Below the pieces are notes generated by a model. It was not told where the DNA came from. It was given only the letters and a program-made list of their open reading frames with translations, and did not search any database. From Nevskia sp964451925 (lineage in GTDB: Bacteria > Pseudomonadota > Gammaproteobacteria > Nevskiales > Nevskiaceae), in assembly GCA_964451925.1 (NCBI GenBank), contig CAYVKA010000016.1, positions 20,142 to 84,141 on the forward strand: 64,000 bases of DNA. Reading direction: 5' to 3'. Of the stretch, positions 16,935 through 26,711 are shown in pieces (the stretch's first letter is position 1; each line of letters begins with the position of its first letter). The position numbers and the translations under genes are program-made.

Positions 16935-19877
16935 TCAGGGAATGTTCCCGATCCCGATCCCGATCCTGGCGTCGCGGCGCTCGGCTGCCGCCAGCAGCGC
17001 GGCGCGGTTGCGGCGCAGATCCTTGCCGCTGCGCTGCGCCGGATACGGTAGCCCACCCTTGATGCCTTCCCACAGCAGGCGATCGTAACGGACCGGATCG
17101 AGCCGGTCCTCGACCGAGAAATCCATGCCACGGGTGCGGGCGGCCCACCAGCGCGCATCGTGCAGAAGCCTGGGGGCCTCGGGCCCGAGCGCGACGCCGC
17201 TCGGGAACGGCAGGGTCGAGCAGCCGGAGTTCTGGCCCTTGGCGCAGGGTGCGATGACCTTCGGCACGGTGGCGCTGAAGCTCCATTTGGCTTGGCTGAG
17301 GTCGAACACGTCGGTCATCGGCGCCTGGTAGGCGTCGTAGACGCTGAGGTGGCCGATGCCCAGCACATCCTCGATGGTACGCAGCATATTGACGGTGCTG
17401 TAATGTGTGGTGATAACGGCGCCCTGCTTGACGTAGGGCCCGGCGACGAAGCCGATGCTGCGGTGGGCGTCGACATGGTCGAGGCCTGCCTGGGCATCGT
17501 CCTCGACCACAAACACCAGGGTGTTGCCGGCATAGGGGCTCTTCGACAGGGTTTCCAACAACTTGCCGACGGCGTAGTCGTTGTCGGCCACGTCGGCTTG
17601 CGGTGTGTTGACGCCGTTCAGCGAAGTGGAATAGTTGCCGGTGTGGTCGTGCATGAAGCGCACCAGGCTCAGCGCCGGCAGCTTGCCGCTCCGCACGAAG
17701 CCGGCGAATTCGCGCTCCCACTCGATCTCGCGGTAAAAGTCCGGGAAGGCGTTGTCGAAGCCGCGGAAGTAGGGGTCGGTAAGGGGCACCAGCTGCGGCG
17801 TGGACGAGTAGGCGACGACCTGGTTGTCGGCATAGGGCGTGGGATCTTCCGGAATCGCCCCGCTAGCGGAACCGTAGCGGCTGAGGTCACACATGAAACC
17901 GTAGTTGCGCACTGAGATGCCGGCGCGCAGCGCGGCGCTCCACAGGTAGCCCTGCTGCTGTTCGCCTTCCGGCCCGTCGGTGGCGGCCACGTCGCCGGTG
18001 CCGGCGAGCAGGTCCGGGTCGGACGGCGTGGCGGGATTGGCGGCCTGGCGGGCGGCGACGGTGGGCAGGGCGACGTTGACGTTGCGATCGGTGCCCTCCA
18101 CGTCGTAGCCGAGGCCGCGGTTGGCGTAGTTGAGGGGGATGCTCTTGACGCCGTAATCGCTCTCGCGCGCGGCGGTGCTCCACGGCCAGCCGTTGCCGCT
18201 AACCTCGCCCGGATCGTAAAAATTGTCGAGATCGACGAACTGCGAGGCGATGGCGTGCTGGTTCGGGGTGGTGGCCTTGCCGAACGTGGCCAGCAGGGGA
18301 TCGCCGTTGCCCTCGGCCAAGTCGCCCAGCACTTGGTCGTAGGTGCGGTTTTCCTTGACGATGTAGATGACGTGCTGGATCTTGCCGTGCAGGGTCTGCA
18401 TCAGCGCCGCGTCCTGCGCGGAAGGGCTGTAGTCGAAGCCGTCGTTGCTCTTGACCTGGGCGGTCAGGTTCGCCAGCTGCGCGGCGTCCGGCACCGGGAT
18501 GGTCTGGAAGCCGGCCTTCTCCAGCTGCAGAACATAGAAGCCGCGCAGCGTGTCGTTGGGGCCGGGCTCGCTCTTGCTGTTGACGACGTAGAGGGTTTTG
18601 CCGCCGCCGCCGACCACCACCGCCTGCGGGTACCAGCCGGTGGGGATCAGGCCGCTCACCGCCGGCGCCGTGCCGCCCAGCGGGATCACCGCGACGGCAT
18701 TGGTGCCGCCGTCGGTGACGTACAGGGTCGATTCGTCCGGTGACAGCGCCAGGCTGTTGGGGGCGGCGCCGCGAAAGCGCGTCGCGTCGCCGACCGTGCT
18801 GGACGGGGTGGTGGCAGCGATGCTCTGCGTCACGGTGTTGGTGGCGGTATCGATCACCGCCACGGCGTCGGCGTTGTCCATCACCGTGTAGAGGGTGGTC
18901 TGCGCCTTGTTCAGGATCATCTTGCCGGGGTTACCCGGCAGCGGGATGCGCGTGACGAGCGAAGGTGAGGCACCGCTGATGTCGAGCACGTCGATCTCGC
19001 GGTCGCGCTCGCTCGACACATAGGCGGTGCTGCCGGCGATGGTGACCCAGAACGGATAGGTCCCGCCCGGCGTACCGGGAGCGCCGCCGTTCTTGCCGGG
19101 GCGCAGGTCGAGCTCGGCGGCGACCGTGCCGCTTCCCAGGTTGAGCACCGAGACCGAGTCGTTCTCGAAATTGGCGACTACCAGGCGCTGGCCATCGGCG
19201 GTCACCGCCAGGCCGGAGGACACCGGTCCCTGGCCGAGGCCGTTGCCGCTCTTGTGGCCGAGCGCGATCGGCTGGCCGCTCTCGGCCCATTGCGATCCGC
19301 TCAGGGCGAAGGTGTGGACCTCGTCATTCATGCCGCCGGAGACGTAGAAGCGGCTGCCGTCCGGGGCGAAGGCTATGCCGGCGAAGGTATAGGGAACCGA
19401 CAGGGTCTGCTTGAGCTGCGGCTTGGCGCCGCTGACATCGTAGACGAAGACCCACTCGGGCGGATTGGAGGGGGCGACTTCGTCGATCAGCAGCTTGTTG
19501 TAGCCGCTGGTGAGGATCAGCAGGGTCTTCTGGTCCGGGCTGAGCGCCTCGCTCATCGCCTGGCTCACCGCGAAGCCGGGCTCGGTCAGCGATTGCGTGA
19601 CGAGGGTCTGGGTGGTCGAGCCGGGCGCGGCGGTGGGCGTGATGGTCTGGCCGGTGGGCAGCCATACCGCGGCCGGCGAGGAGCCGGAGCCCGAGGAGCC
19701 GCTCGAACTGCCGGAGGAAGTACTGGAGGAACCGCCACCGGACGAACTGCTGCCCGAGGAAGCGCCCACGCCGCTGTTCACGCTGGGACTGTTGCCGTGA
19801 ACGCAGCCGCTGAGGACCGTGGCGGCCAGCAGCGCCGCCGCCACCTGGTTTGCCGCAAAAGAGATGCTGCCAGCCAT
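16935..19877 (-). CDS. Lipoprotein with YncE-like beta-propeller fused to a PF04185 phosphoesterase domain
   Basis: A 980-residue exported lipoprotein; the lipobox VLSGC places the lipid Cys at residue 25. A Ser/Gly-rich linker covers about residues 33-62. Residues ~70-470 are a seven-bladed-propeller-like region with repeated blades (SPDESTLYVTDGGTNAVAV and similar). Residues ~520-900 are a phosphoesterase of the AcpA/phospholipase C family, with IVKENRTYDQVLG near its start and VFVVEDDAQAGLDHVDAH as the metal-binding DD/DH motif. The start ATG 19877 has GGGAG upstream. The cytochrome pair is convergent with it. Hydrolysis of periplasmic or surface phosphoesters is likely; the substrate is unknown. 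Confidence 0.85.
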   Translation of the reverse strand: MAGSISFAANQVAAALLAATVLSGCVHGNSPSVNSGVGASSGSSSSGGGSSSTSSGSSSGSSGSGSSPAAVWLPTGQTITPTAAPGSTTQTLVTQSLTEPGFAVSQAMSEALSPDQKTLLILTSGYNKLLIDEVAPSNPPEWVFVYDVSGAKPQLKQTLSVPYTFAGIAFAPDGSRFYVSGGMNDEVHTFALSGSQWAESGQPIALGHKSGNGLGQGPVSSGLAVTADGQRLVVANFENDSVSVLNLGSGTVAAELDLRPGKNGGAPGTPGGTYPFWVTIAGSTAYVSSERDREIDVLDISGASPSLVTRIPLPGNPGKMILNKAQTTLYTVMDNADAVAVIDTATNTVTQSIAATTPSSTVGDATRFRGAAPNSLALSPDESTLYVTDGGTNAVAVIPLGGTAPAVSGLIPTGWYPQAVVVGGGGKTLYVVNSKSEPGPNDTLRGFYVLQLEKAGFQTIPVPDAAQLANLTAQVKSNDGFDYSPSAQDAALMQTLHGKIQHVIYIVKENRTYDQVLGDLAEGNGDPLLATFGKATTPNQHAIASQFVDLDNFYDPGEVSGNGWPWSTAARESDYGVKSIPLNYANRGLGYDVEGTDRNVNVALPTVAARQAANPATPSDPDLLAGTGDVAATDGPEGEQQQGYLWSAALRAGISVRNYGFMCDLSRYGSASGAIPEDPTPYADNQVVAYSSTPQLVPLTDPYFRGFDNAFPDFYREIEWEREFAGFVRSGKLPALSLVRFMHDHTGNYSTSLNGVNTPQADVADNDYAVGKLLETLSKSPYAGNTLVFVVEDDAQAGLDHVDAHRSIGFVAGPYVKQGAVITTHYSTVNMLRTIEDVLGIGHLSVYDAYQAPMTDVFDLSQAKWSFSATVPKVIAPCAKGQNSGCSTLPFPSGVALGPEAPRLLHDARWWAARTRGMDFSVEDRLDPVRYDRLLWEGIKGGLPYPAQRSGKDLRRNRAALLAAAERRDARIGIGIGNIP

Positions 19878-20481
19878 GTAGGTATGTGCTCCCTGTAGCC
19901 CATCCCGGAGGAATCGGGATCCCGCGGCCCCAACGATTTCATTCCGCTCTTCCGGCGGAATGTCCGTGTCCTGCATCCCGTTTGAACGGCGAATCGCGCT
20001 GTGCCGGATGCGTAACGAACGGTACGAGACGGACCAAAAATTTCGGGTCGATCATGCCGCGCTGCGCCGGCTTGTCGATCCGAATTTTTCGTGGCGAGCG
20101 GGCATTGTGCAGAAGCCTTGTTTCAGCTTCGCGACTCAGCTCGCCGAACCTGGGAGGTCAGTGTCCCGGCATGCTCCAGGTCCATTCACGGACCACCGGC
20201 CTGTGGGTGTCGCAGGTGCAGGTGCACGGCCGTTGCTCCACCAGCAGCCGGTTCAGTTGCGCCTTGAGGGCCTGGCCTCAGAAGGCTCGTTGTCTTGGAG
20301 TAGCAGATAAGTCGGAGTAGCAGATAAGTCGGAGCAGCAGATAAGTGGTGAGAAAAGGCGTGCGGCCGGCCAGCTTGAAGGGATGGCGTTCTTGATTGCT
20401 GCGATCAGGCCCAATCTACGGACAGTTTCCGGTACTTTTTCCGTACCCCATATCGGGAGTACATCTAACTCATTGATTTAT
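19878..20481. other. Gene-poor stretch between phosphoesterase gene and tRNA-derived scar
   Basis: No convincing intact gene lies here. Next to the phosphoesterase gene is its leader, with a 7-bp hairpin (arms ATTCCGC and GCGGAAT, near 19940-19960). On the minus strand, 20158-20277 is open and reads like a protein C-terminus (ALKAQLNRLLVEQ, VVREWTWSMPGH, stop), but it has no start. It could be a remnant of a lost gene. A 17-bp tandem repeat at 20297-20347 follows, then AT-richer sequence (20400-20480) running into the duplicated tRNA end. The pattern fits debris of an integrated element. Confidence 0.45.
20297..20347. repeat. Three tandem copies of a 17-bp unit
   Basis: The unit GGAGTAGCAGATAAGTC occurs at 20297-20313 and 20314-20330, identical. 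A third copy at 20331-20347 differs at two positions. It lies outside any gene. Its role is unknown; replication slippage would explain it. Confidence 0.9.
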
Positions 20482-20505
20482 TGGTAGGCGCGCGATTGGA
20501 CTCGA
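20482..20505. repeat. Duplicated 3' end of tRNA-Val (attachment-site-like scar)
   Basis: These 24 bases repeat the last ~22 bases of the tRNA-Val gene at 20641-20662 (CCA end, acceptor and part of the T arm) with a CG insertion. The two copies are in direct orientation, 159 bases apart. Such a duplication is what site-specific integration into a tRNA gene leaves behind. A 9-bp hairpin follows at 20506-20528 (arms CGATTTCGC and GCGAAATCG). Confidence 0.7.
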
Positions 20506-20640
20506 CGATTTCGCCCGGAGCGAAATCGGATGCCGGAGCGGCCCCGGAGCGCAAGCGGGGGGACGCGGCCCTCGGATGTGACGCGCAACCACGACCCGAC
20601 GGGCGTTGGTGAGAGTCCAGCAGGGAAGCTCGAAGGAAAT

Positions 20641-20717
20641 TGGTAGGCGCGATTGGACTCGAACCAACGACCCCCACCATGTCAAGGTGGTGCTCTAACC
20701 AGCTGAGCTACGCGCCT
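20641..20717 (-). tRNA. tRNA-Val (anticodon GAC)
   Basis: A 77-base cloverleaf. The acceptor arms AGGCGCG and CGCGCCT pair, CCA is encoded, the anticodon stem CCACC/GGTGG holds the loop TTGACAT (anticodon GAC), and the T loop is GTTCGAGTC. It lies alone on the minus strand. Its 3' end is duplicated downstream at 20482-20505. Confidence 0.97.
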
Positions 20718-20745
20718 ATACGCCGATCAGCGTAAAGAGGGGCGG

Positions 20746-20774
20746 ATTATACGGGCTGCCGCGCATCCTTGCCA
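20746..20774 (-). promoter_or_regulatory. Promoter of tRNA-Val
   Basis: On the minus strand a perfect -10 TATAAT (20746-20751) lies 17 bases from a partial -35 TGGCAA (20769-20774). The expected transcript start is about 20 bases before the mature tRNA 5' end. Confidence 0.6.
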
Positions 20775-20859
20775 GTGATTCCGGCGGGGAGCGCCCGGCC
20801 GCCGGCGAAATGGTTGAGTCCAGCCTCGCGGCTGCCAACGACGGGGCCGGACCGGCCGT

Positions 20860-22209
20860 TCAATTCGCGCTGCCGCCGCAGCCGGTGAAGACCTGCTTCG
20901 GCGAGCCGCGGTAAGCCGTAGCCAGGGCCTGAAATTCGCTGACCTTGCAGTAGGCGAGTTGCGGCGTATAGGCCCCCATGGTGGGGCTGCCGCTGGCGCC
21001 GCTGAAGTGGTCGGCGGCCAGCAGCTGGCGATAGATCACCGTGGCGGGGGAGCGGGAGCCGAACGGCATCCAGTTGAAGCCACGGGCATAAGCCGGCGGA
21101 GTCATGTCGCCGGTGACGACGATGTTGTAATAACCGTCCGTGTCCAGCGTGGCCTGGAAATCGCCGACGCAGGCGATGACTTCCAGGCTGAGCGAGGTGT
21201 TCTGGCAAACCGACCAATACCGAACGTCCGCCGGCCGATTGCCGGCGTACTGCGGCGAGCCGGTATAGGTCGGGGCCTTGCCGCGGACCAGGTACAGATA
21301 GCCGGCCGGCAGCGTGGCGCTGGCTGACATGTACTGGTTGTCGCCGTTGACGCCGGCATCTTGCCCGGGGACGCCGGAGTCCTTGTACAGCGCGAACGCC
21401 GGATTGGTCGGTGCGCTCGTCGCCGCCTGGCCTGGCGTCAGCGGAATCGAATAGAGGATGCTTTGCGCAAGCAAGGAACTGAGGTTCTGGCAATAGAGCG
21501 CACTGGTGTCGCCAGAGAATGGCGCGCCGTTGATCGACAGCGTGGGCAATGGCACGCCGCCCGAAGCGGTGGGGCCTGCCGGCCGGTAGACCCGGTACAG
21601 CAGGTACAACTGCTGTACCGAAGGCAGGCTGGCACCACCAGCGCCCAGTTGCGGCGGTACGTAGAGCGTGTTCGGGACGGGCCTGGGCGGTGGTGAGCCA
21701 AACACCACGTAGGCCGTATAAGCGGCGCCACTGCGGGAAGCGCCCGGCTTGAGTTGGGTCTTGTTTGCGTAGGGGTTGGCGTCCGGGGTATTGGTGGCCA
21801 GTGAGCAGTCGTGCAAGGTGCCCTGCAGCTGATAGCTGCTGTTGTACAGGCTGACGGAGAAGAAGCGGGCGTCCGGAAAGCGGCCGTCGATGCGCACCGC
21901 CGTGCCGGCCGCATCGATCAGCGGCAGGCTTGCCTGCCAGTAGGTCGCGTTGGATTCCGGAAAGGCGAAATTCTCGGAGGAGCCGCCGCCGTAGATCACC
22001 GACCAATCACAGCCACTCAATGCCGGCTCCAGCAGCAGCGCGCCCAGGGAGTTCGGCACGGCCGGCTGAGCGTTTCCGTAGATTCCCGGTGTGTATTCGC
22101 CCGCCCCCGGCGGGGCAATGCCGGTGCCCTGAGCATGAGCCGGATTCCACAGCCAGAAGGCTGCTGTGGACAGGGCAACACATACTGCGCCTCGGATGGA
22201 CGTAATCAC
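20860..22209 (-). CDS. Exported protein of unknown function
   Basis: A 449-residue secreted protein with a signal peptide ending NPAHA-Q at residue 26. I use the GTG start at 22209, supported by GGGGGAG eight bases upstream. The mature part has blocks such as RFFSVSLYNSS, RYWSVCQN and VIYRQLLAADHF, and paired cysteines. I do not recognise the family with confidence. Similar RYWSVC-type exported proteins of unknown role occur in other proteobacteria, from memory. A perfect -10 lies about 60 bases upstream. It is divergent from the groEL-like gene, and an FNR-type box lies between them, nearer groEL. Confidence 0.8.
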   Translation of the reverse strand: MITSIRGAVCVALSTAAFWLWNPAHAQGTGIAPPGAGEYTPGIYGNAQPAVPNSLGALLLEPALSGCDWSVIYGGGSSENFAFPESNATYWQASLPLIDAAGTAVRIDGRFPDARFFSVSLYNSSYQLQGTLHDCSLATNTPDANPYANKTQLKPGASRSGAAYTAYVVFGSPPPRPVPNTLYVPPQLGAGGASLPSVQQLYLLYRVYRPAGPTASGGVPLPTLSINGAPFSGDTSALYCQNLSSLLAQSILYSIPLTPGQAATSAPTNPAFALYKDSGVPGQDAGVNGDNQYMSASATLPAGYLYLVRGKAPTYTGSPQYAGNRPADVRYWSVCQNTSLSLEVIACVGDFQATLDTDGYYNIVVTGDMTPPAYARGFNWMPFGSRSPATVIYRQLLAADHFSGASGSPTMGAYTPQLAYCKVSEFQALATAYRGSPKQVFTGCGGSAN

Positions 22210-22270
22210 AGTCGGAACTCCCCCAAGCGACTGCCGCGTCCATGCCGGCGATTGATATAAAGTCGCTTAA

Positions 22271-22276
22271 ATTATA
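22271..22276 (-). promoter_or_regulatory. -10 element of the exported protein gene
   Basis: TATAAT on the minus strand, about 60 bases before the GTG start at 22209. No clear -35 at 16-18 bases. Confidence 0.5.
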
Positions 22277-22360
22277 GCCATACAGCCGCTGCAGTGTGTG
22301 ACAGGCGTATGGACGGATTCCGGGAAGGAAGGCGTCGGAGCGGCGGACGGCTGTTGGGTT

Positions 22361-22374
22361 TTGACCTGGATCAA
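22361..22374 (+). promoter_or_regulatory. FNR/ANR box upstream of the groEL-like gene
   Basis: TTGACctggATCAA matches the FNR consensus TTGAT-N4-ATCAA at nine of ten positions. Its centre is 56 bases before the ATG at 22424. A class II geometry would put transcription start near 22409, just ahead of the AGGAGG. The divergent gene at 22209 could also respond. Confidence 0.75.
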
Positions 22375-22423
22375 TGCCTGACTGAGAGCGGCGGCCCACC
22401 ATCTGTAATAGGAGGTGGTATCC

Positions 22424-24034
<1,611 letters not shown>

Positions 24035-24062
24035 CGCACGGCCGGCGTCGCCTCCTGGCCGC

Positions 24063-24974
24063 TTAGCGGAGGTGCGGCGCGCCCAGCGGCGTGAGTCGGT
24101 CGAGCGTACCGATCAGTTCGCCAATGCGCGGAATCGGGCCCTCGTCGCTGAACAGGCGGGCATAGCGGCCGTCGTCGAGCAGGCTGCTCAGCGCGTGCGC
24201 CGTGCCGTCGACATAGGCCATGTTCGCCACCAGGCGCACGCCGTGGCTGTAGTCGGCATAGCGCCAGCCGTGCACCGTGCTCAGCGGTTGGATCGGCTTT
24301 CCGTCCGTCTTGTGCCAGCCATAGATGGCCACGCGATCCTGCATGGTCCACAGGCGCCCTGTGAGCACCAGGTCTTTCTTGTCGCCGGACGTTAGCGTGC
24401 CCAGCGGGGCCTCATACGTCGCCCTTTGCTCGCGCACCATGTTGTTGTGCCGCCAGTAGTACGCGGTGGAACGCATGGCGTCGCCCGCCGGCAGCGGTTG
24501 CGGCTGCAGGTGCACCGGCGATTGCGAATAAACGGCATCGACCATGTGGCGGGTGGGGAGTGTGAAGCCGAAACGGGTGGCGATGGCCAGAGCCGTCTCC
24601 AGGCGCATCGGCGCCAGGAAATAGTCGTCGTCGGAGCCAATGGCCAGGTAGTCGGGCATGACGCAGATGGTGACGCTGGATGCGCCGGCTCCATGCTGCG
24701 AGTCGAGCGATACCGGCGACAGGCGCCGCAGGAACCCGGGCATGTTGCCGGCCGAGAATTCGCGCAGGATCGCCGCTTCGCGCGACTCGTCGTCCATGCC
24801 CTGAAGCTGGCGCGCGAACGCGCTGCCGGATGAAGCGTCCGCCGCGCGCGCGGGGATCGCTGCGCTCAATGCGGCATCGCAGGACTGTTGCGCGGCGGTG
24901 GCGCACAACGGAAACGCCACGGCGATGGTCAGCGACCGTGCGAGATTTTTCCACCTGGGGCAGCTGGGTTTCAT
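24063..24974 (-). CDS. Exported protein of unknown function
   Basis: A 303-residue protein with an N-terminal signal (LARSLTIAVAFPLCATAAQQ). I start at ATG 24974, which has GAGGT just upstream. The mature part contains YYWRHNNMVREQRATYEAPLG and STVHGWRYADYSHGVRLVANMAYVDG, compact motifs that look like a structured, possibly enzymatic domain. I do not recognise the family. It is convergent with the groEL-like gene and divergent from the 25212 gene. The FNR box at 25124-25137 lies in that divergent gap, about 155 bases from its start. Confidence 0.75.
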   Translation of the reverse strand: MKPSCPRWKNLARSLTIAVAFPLCATAAQQSCDAALSAAIPARAADASSGSAFARQLQGMDDESREAAILREFSAGNMPGFLRRLSPVSLDSQHGAGASSVTICVMPDYLAIGSDDDYFLAPMRLETALAIATRFGFTLPTRHMVDAVYSQSPVHLQPQPLPAGDAMRSTAYYWRHNNMVREQRATYEAPLGTLTSGDKKDLVLTGRLWTMQDRVAIYGWHKTDGKPIQPLSTVHGWRYADYSHGVRLVANMAYVDGTAHALSSLLDDGRYARLFSDEGPIPRIGELIGTLDRLTPLGAPHLR

Positions 24975-25123
24975 TTTCACCTCGTCGATCCGCGGCATCG
25001 TAATGCCCGCGTCAAGATCAAGCATGGACGAATCCGTCCACCTGCTGCGGGCCGGGCCGACCAAGGGCTGATACGGCGCGCCAAGCTGTTGCGCCGAAGA
25101 AAAGGCGCTGTCGGGCGCTGCCC

Positions 25124-25166
25124 TTGATCCAAATCAAGGCGCCAGCAGCTGTGCGCTTCCTAAGAT
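25124..25166 (+). promoter_or_regulatory. FNR/ANR-dependent promoter of the envelope operon
   Basis: A perfect FNR box TTGATccaaATCAA (25124-25137) is followed 23 bases later by a -10-like TAAGAT (25161-25166). This is the class II spacing (box centred near -41.5). The first gene starts at 25212. Confidence 0.82.
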
Positions 25167-25211
25167 TCCCGGCGTTACCTGTTCTTTTCATCCCGCGCTC
25201 AGGAGACCGCA

Positions 25212-25661
25212 ATGAACCGGAAAAGTTCCGAATTCAGACTGCTCGGTGTACATCTGGCTGCCGCCATTGCCTTGCTCGCCGTGGGCGTCAATGCCGATGA
25301 TGCGGCGCTACCCGAACTCAGGCATGCCGGAGACATTGGCTACCGCAGCGGCGGCGTCGGTGCGGATGAGGCGCACGCGATGCGTGCCGATGCGCCCAGG
25401 CATTCTTTGACGCTGATTTTCGCGGCGCGGATCGGCGGCCGCGACGCGTATACCGCGAACGTCGATATAAGCGTCGCCCGCAGCGACGGGACGCAGTTGC
25501 TCAACGCCCGCTCGGATGGCCCGATCATGTCGTTCAATCTGCCCGCTGGGACCTATCGCATCACCGCGGCGAGCGATGGGCGCAGCCAGACGCAGACCGT
25601 GGTGATCGCCGCCGGCGCCCGCCGGCAGACGGTTTTCGAATGGCCCGAGGCGGGGCAGTAG
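25212..25661 (+). CDS. Small exported beta-rich protein, first gene of the envelope operon
   Basis: A 149-residue protein with a signal peptide (LLGVHLAAAIALLAVGVNA-D, cut near residue 28). The mature part ends in a carboxypeptidase-regulatory-like beta-sandwich pattern: VDISVARSDGTQLL, SFNLPAGTYRITAASDGRSQTQTVVIA. Such domains usually bind partners or the surface. The ATG 25212 has AGGAGACC upstream. The stop is 6 bases before the epimerase start, so it is cotranscribed with the four genes that follow. The specific function is unknown. Confidence 0.82.
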   Translation: MNRKSSEFRLLGVHLAAAIALLAVGVNADDAALPELRHAGDIGYRSGGVGADEAHAMRADAPRHSLTLIFAARIGGRDAYTANVDISVARSDGTQLLNARSDGPIMSFNLPAGTYRITAASDGRSQTQTVVIAAGARRQTVFEWPEAGQ

Positions 25662-25667
25662 CGGCTC

Positions 25668-26711
25668 ATGGCTCTCCCGGCAATTCTGATCACCGGTGGT
25701 TCCGGGTTCCTTGGCATCAACCTGTGCCGCCACCTGCTCGCGCGCGGCTATGCGGTGCGAAGCCTGGATATTGCGCCGTTCGACTATCCCGAGCGCGACC
25801 GGGTGGACGCCATCGTCGGCGACATCCGTGACCGCGCCACCATGGACGCCGCGGCCCGCGGCATGGGCATCATCGTGCATGCCGCGGCGGCGCTGCCGCT
25901 GAGCAGTCCCGCGGACATCTTCTCCACCGATGCCGAGGGTACACGCACCGTGCTGGAGAGTGCTTTCCACAATGGCGTGTCGCGGGTGATCTTCACCTCC
26001 TCGACCTCGGTGTACGGTATCCCCGACCATCATCCGCTGTACGAGACCGATGCCGTTCATGGCGTGGGGCCGTATGGTGAAGCGAAGATCCGGGCCGAGC
26101 GCCACTGCGAAGAATTCCGTGCCGCCGGCCATTGCGTGCCGGTGTTGCGTCCGAAGAGCTTCGTCGGGCCGGAAAGGCTGGGCGTGTTCGAACTGCTCTA
26201 CGACTGGGCCGCGGCCGGCAGGAATTTCCCGGTCCTGGGATCCGGCAACAACCCCTATCAGCTGCTCGACGTCGAGGATCTGTGCGTGGTCATTGAGCTG
26301 TGCGCCTCGCTCGATGCCTCGCTGGTCAACGATACCTTCAACGTCGGCGCGGTGGAGTTCGGCACCATGCGCGAGAACTTCCAGGCGGTGCTGGACCGCG
26401 CCGGCCACGGCAAGCACGTCATCGGGCTGCCGGCGCGGCCCGCCATTCTGGCGCTGAAGGCGCTCGAACGTTTGCACCTGTCGCCGATCTACCAATGGAT
26501 CTACGACTCCGCGGCGCAGGAGAGCTTTGTTTCGGTCGAGAAGCTGCAGCATCGGCTGGGCTTTACGCCGCATTACTCCAATACCCAGGCGCTGCTGCGC
26601 AATTTCGACTGGTATCTGCAACATCGCGACGAGTATCGTGGCAGAACCGGCATTTCGCATCGCCTGCCGTGGAAGAGGGGGGCTTTGCGACTGGCCGAAT
26701 TCTTTTTCTGA
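25668..26711 (+). CDS. Extended SDR NAD-dependent sugar epimerase/dehydratase-like enzyme
   Basis: A 347-residue cytoplasmic Rossmann-fold enzyme that would oxidise or epimerise a nucleotide sugar or similar substrate. The nucleotide-binding motif GGSGFLG is at residues 10-16. The catalytic Ser lies in TSSTSVYG, and the YxxxK pair is Tyr136/Lys140 in PYGEAK. The downstream part (RPKSFVGPERLGVF, DVEDLCVVIEL) is typical of NAD-dependent epimerases. Its TGA overlaps the next gene's ATG, so translation is coupled. With the prenyltransferase downstream, it may modify a polyprenyl-linked sugar; that is inference. Confidence 0.88.
   Translation: MALPAILITGGSGFLGINLCRHLLARGYAVRSLDIAPFDYPERDRVDAIVGDIRDRATMDAAARGMGIIVHAAAALPLSSPADIFSTDAEGTRTVLESAFHNGVSRVIFTSSTSVYGIPDHHPLYETDAVHGVGPYGEAKIRAERHCEEFRAAGHCVPVLRPKSFVGPERLGVFELLYDWAAAGRNFPVLGSGNNPYQLLDVEDLCVVIELCASLDASLVNDTFNVGAVEFGTMRENFQAVLDRAGHGKHVIGLPARPAILALKALERLHLSPIYQWIYDSAAQESFVSVEKLQHRLGFTPHYSNTQALLRNFDWYLQHRDEYRGRTGISHRLPWKRGALRLAEFFF

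Noticed and set aside
20465..20685. Two short overlapping minus-strand ORFs (GSSPIAPTN-type)
   Set aside because: They read through the tRNA-Val gene and its duplicated end; such ORFs are common false calls at tRNA genes.
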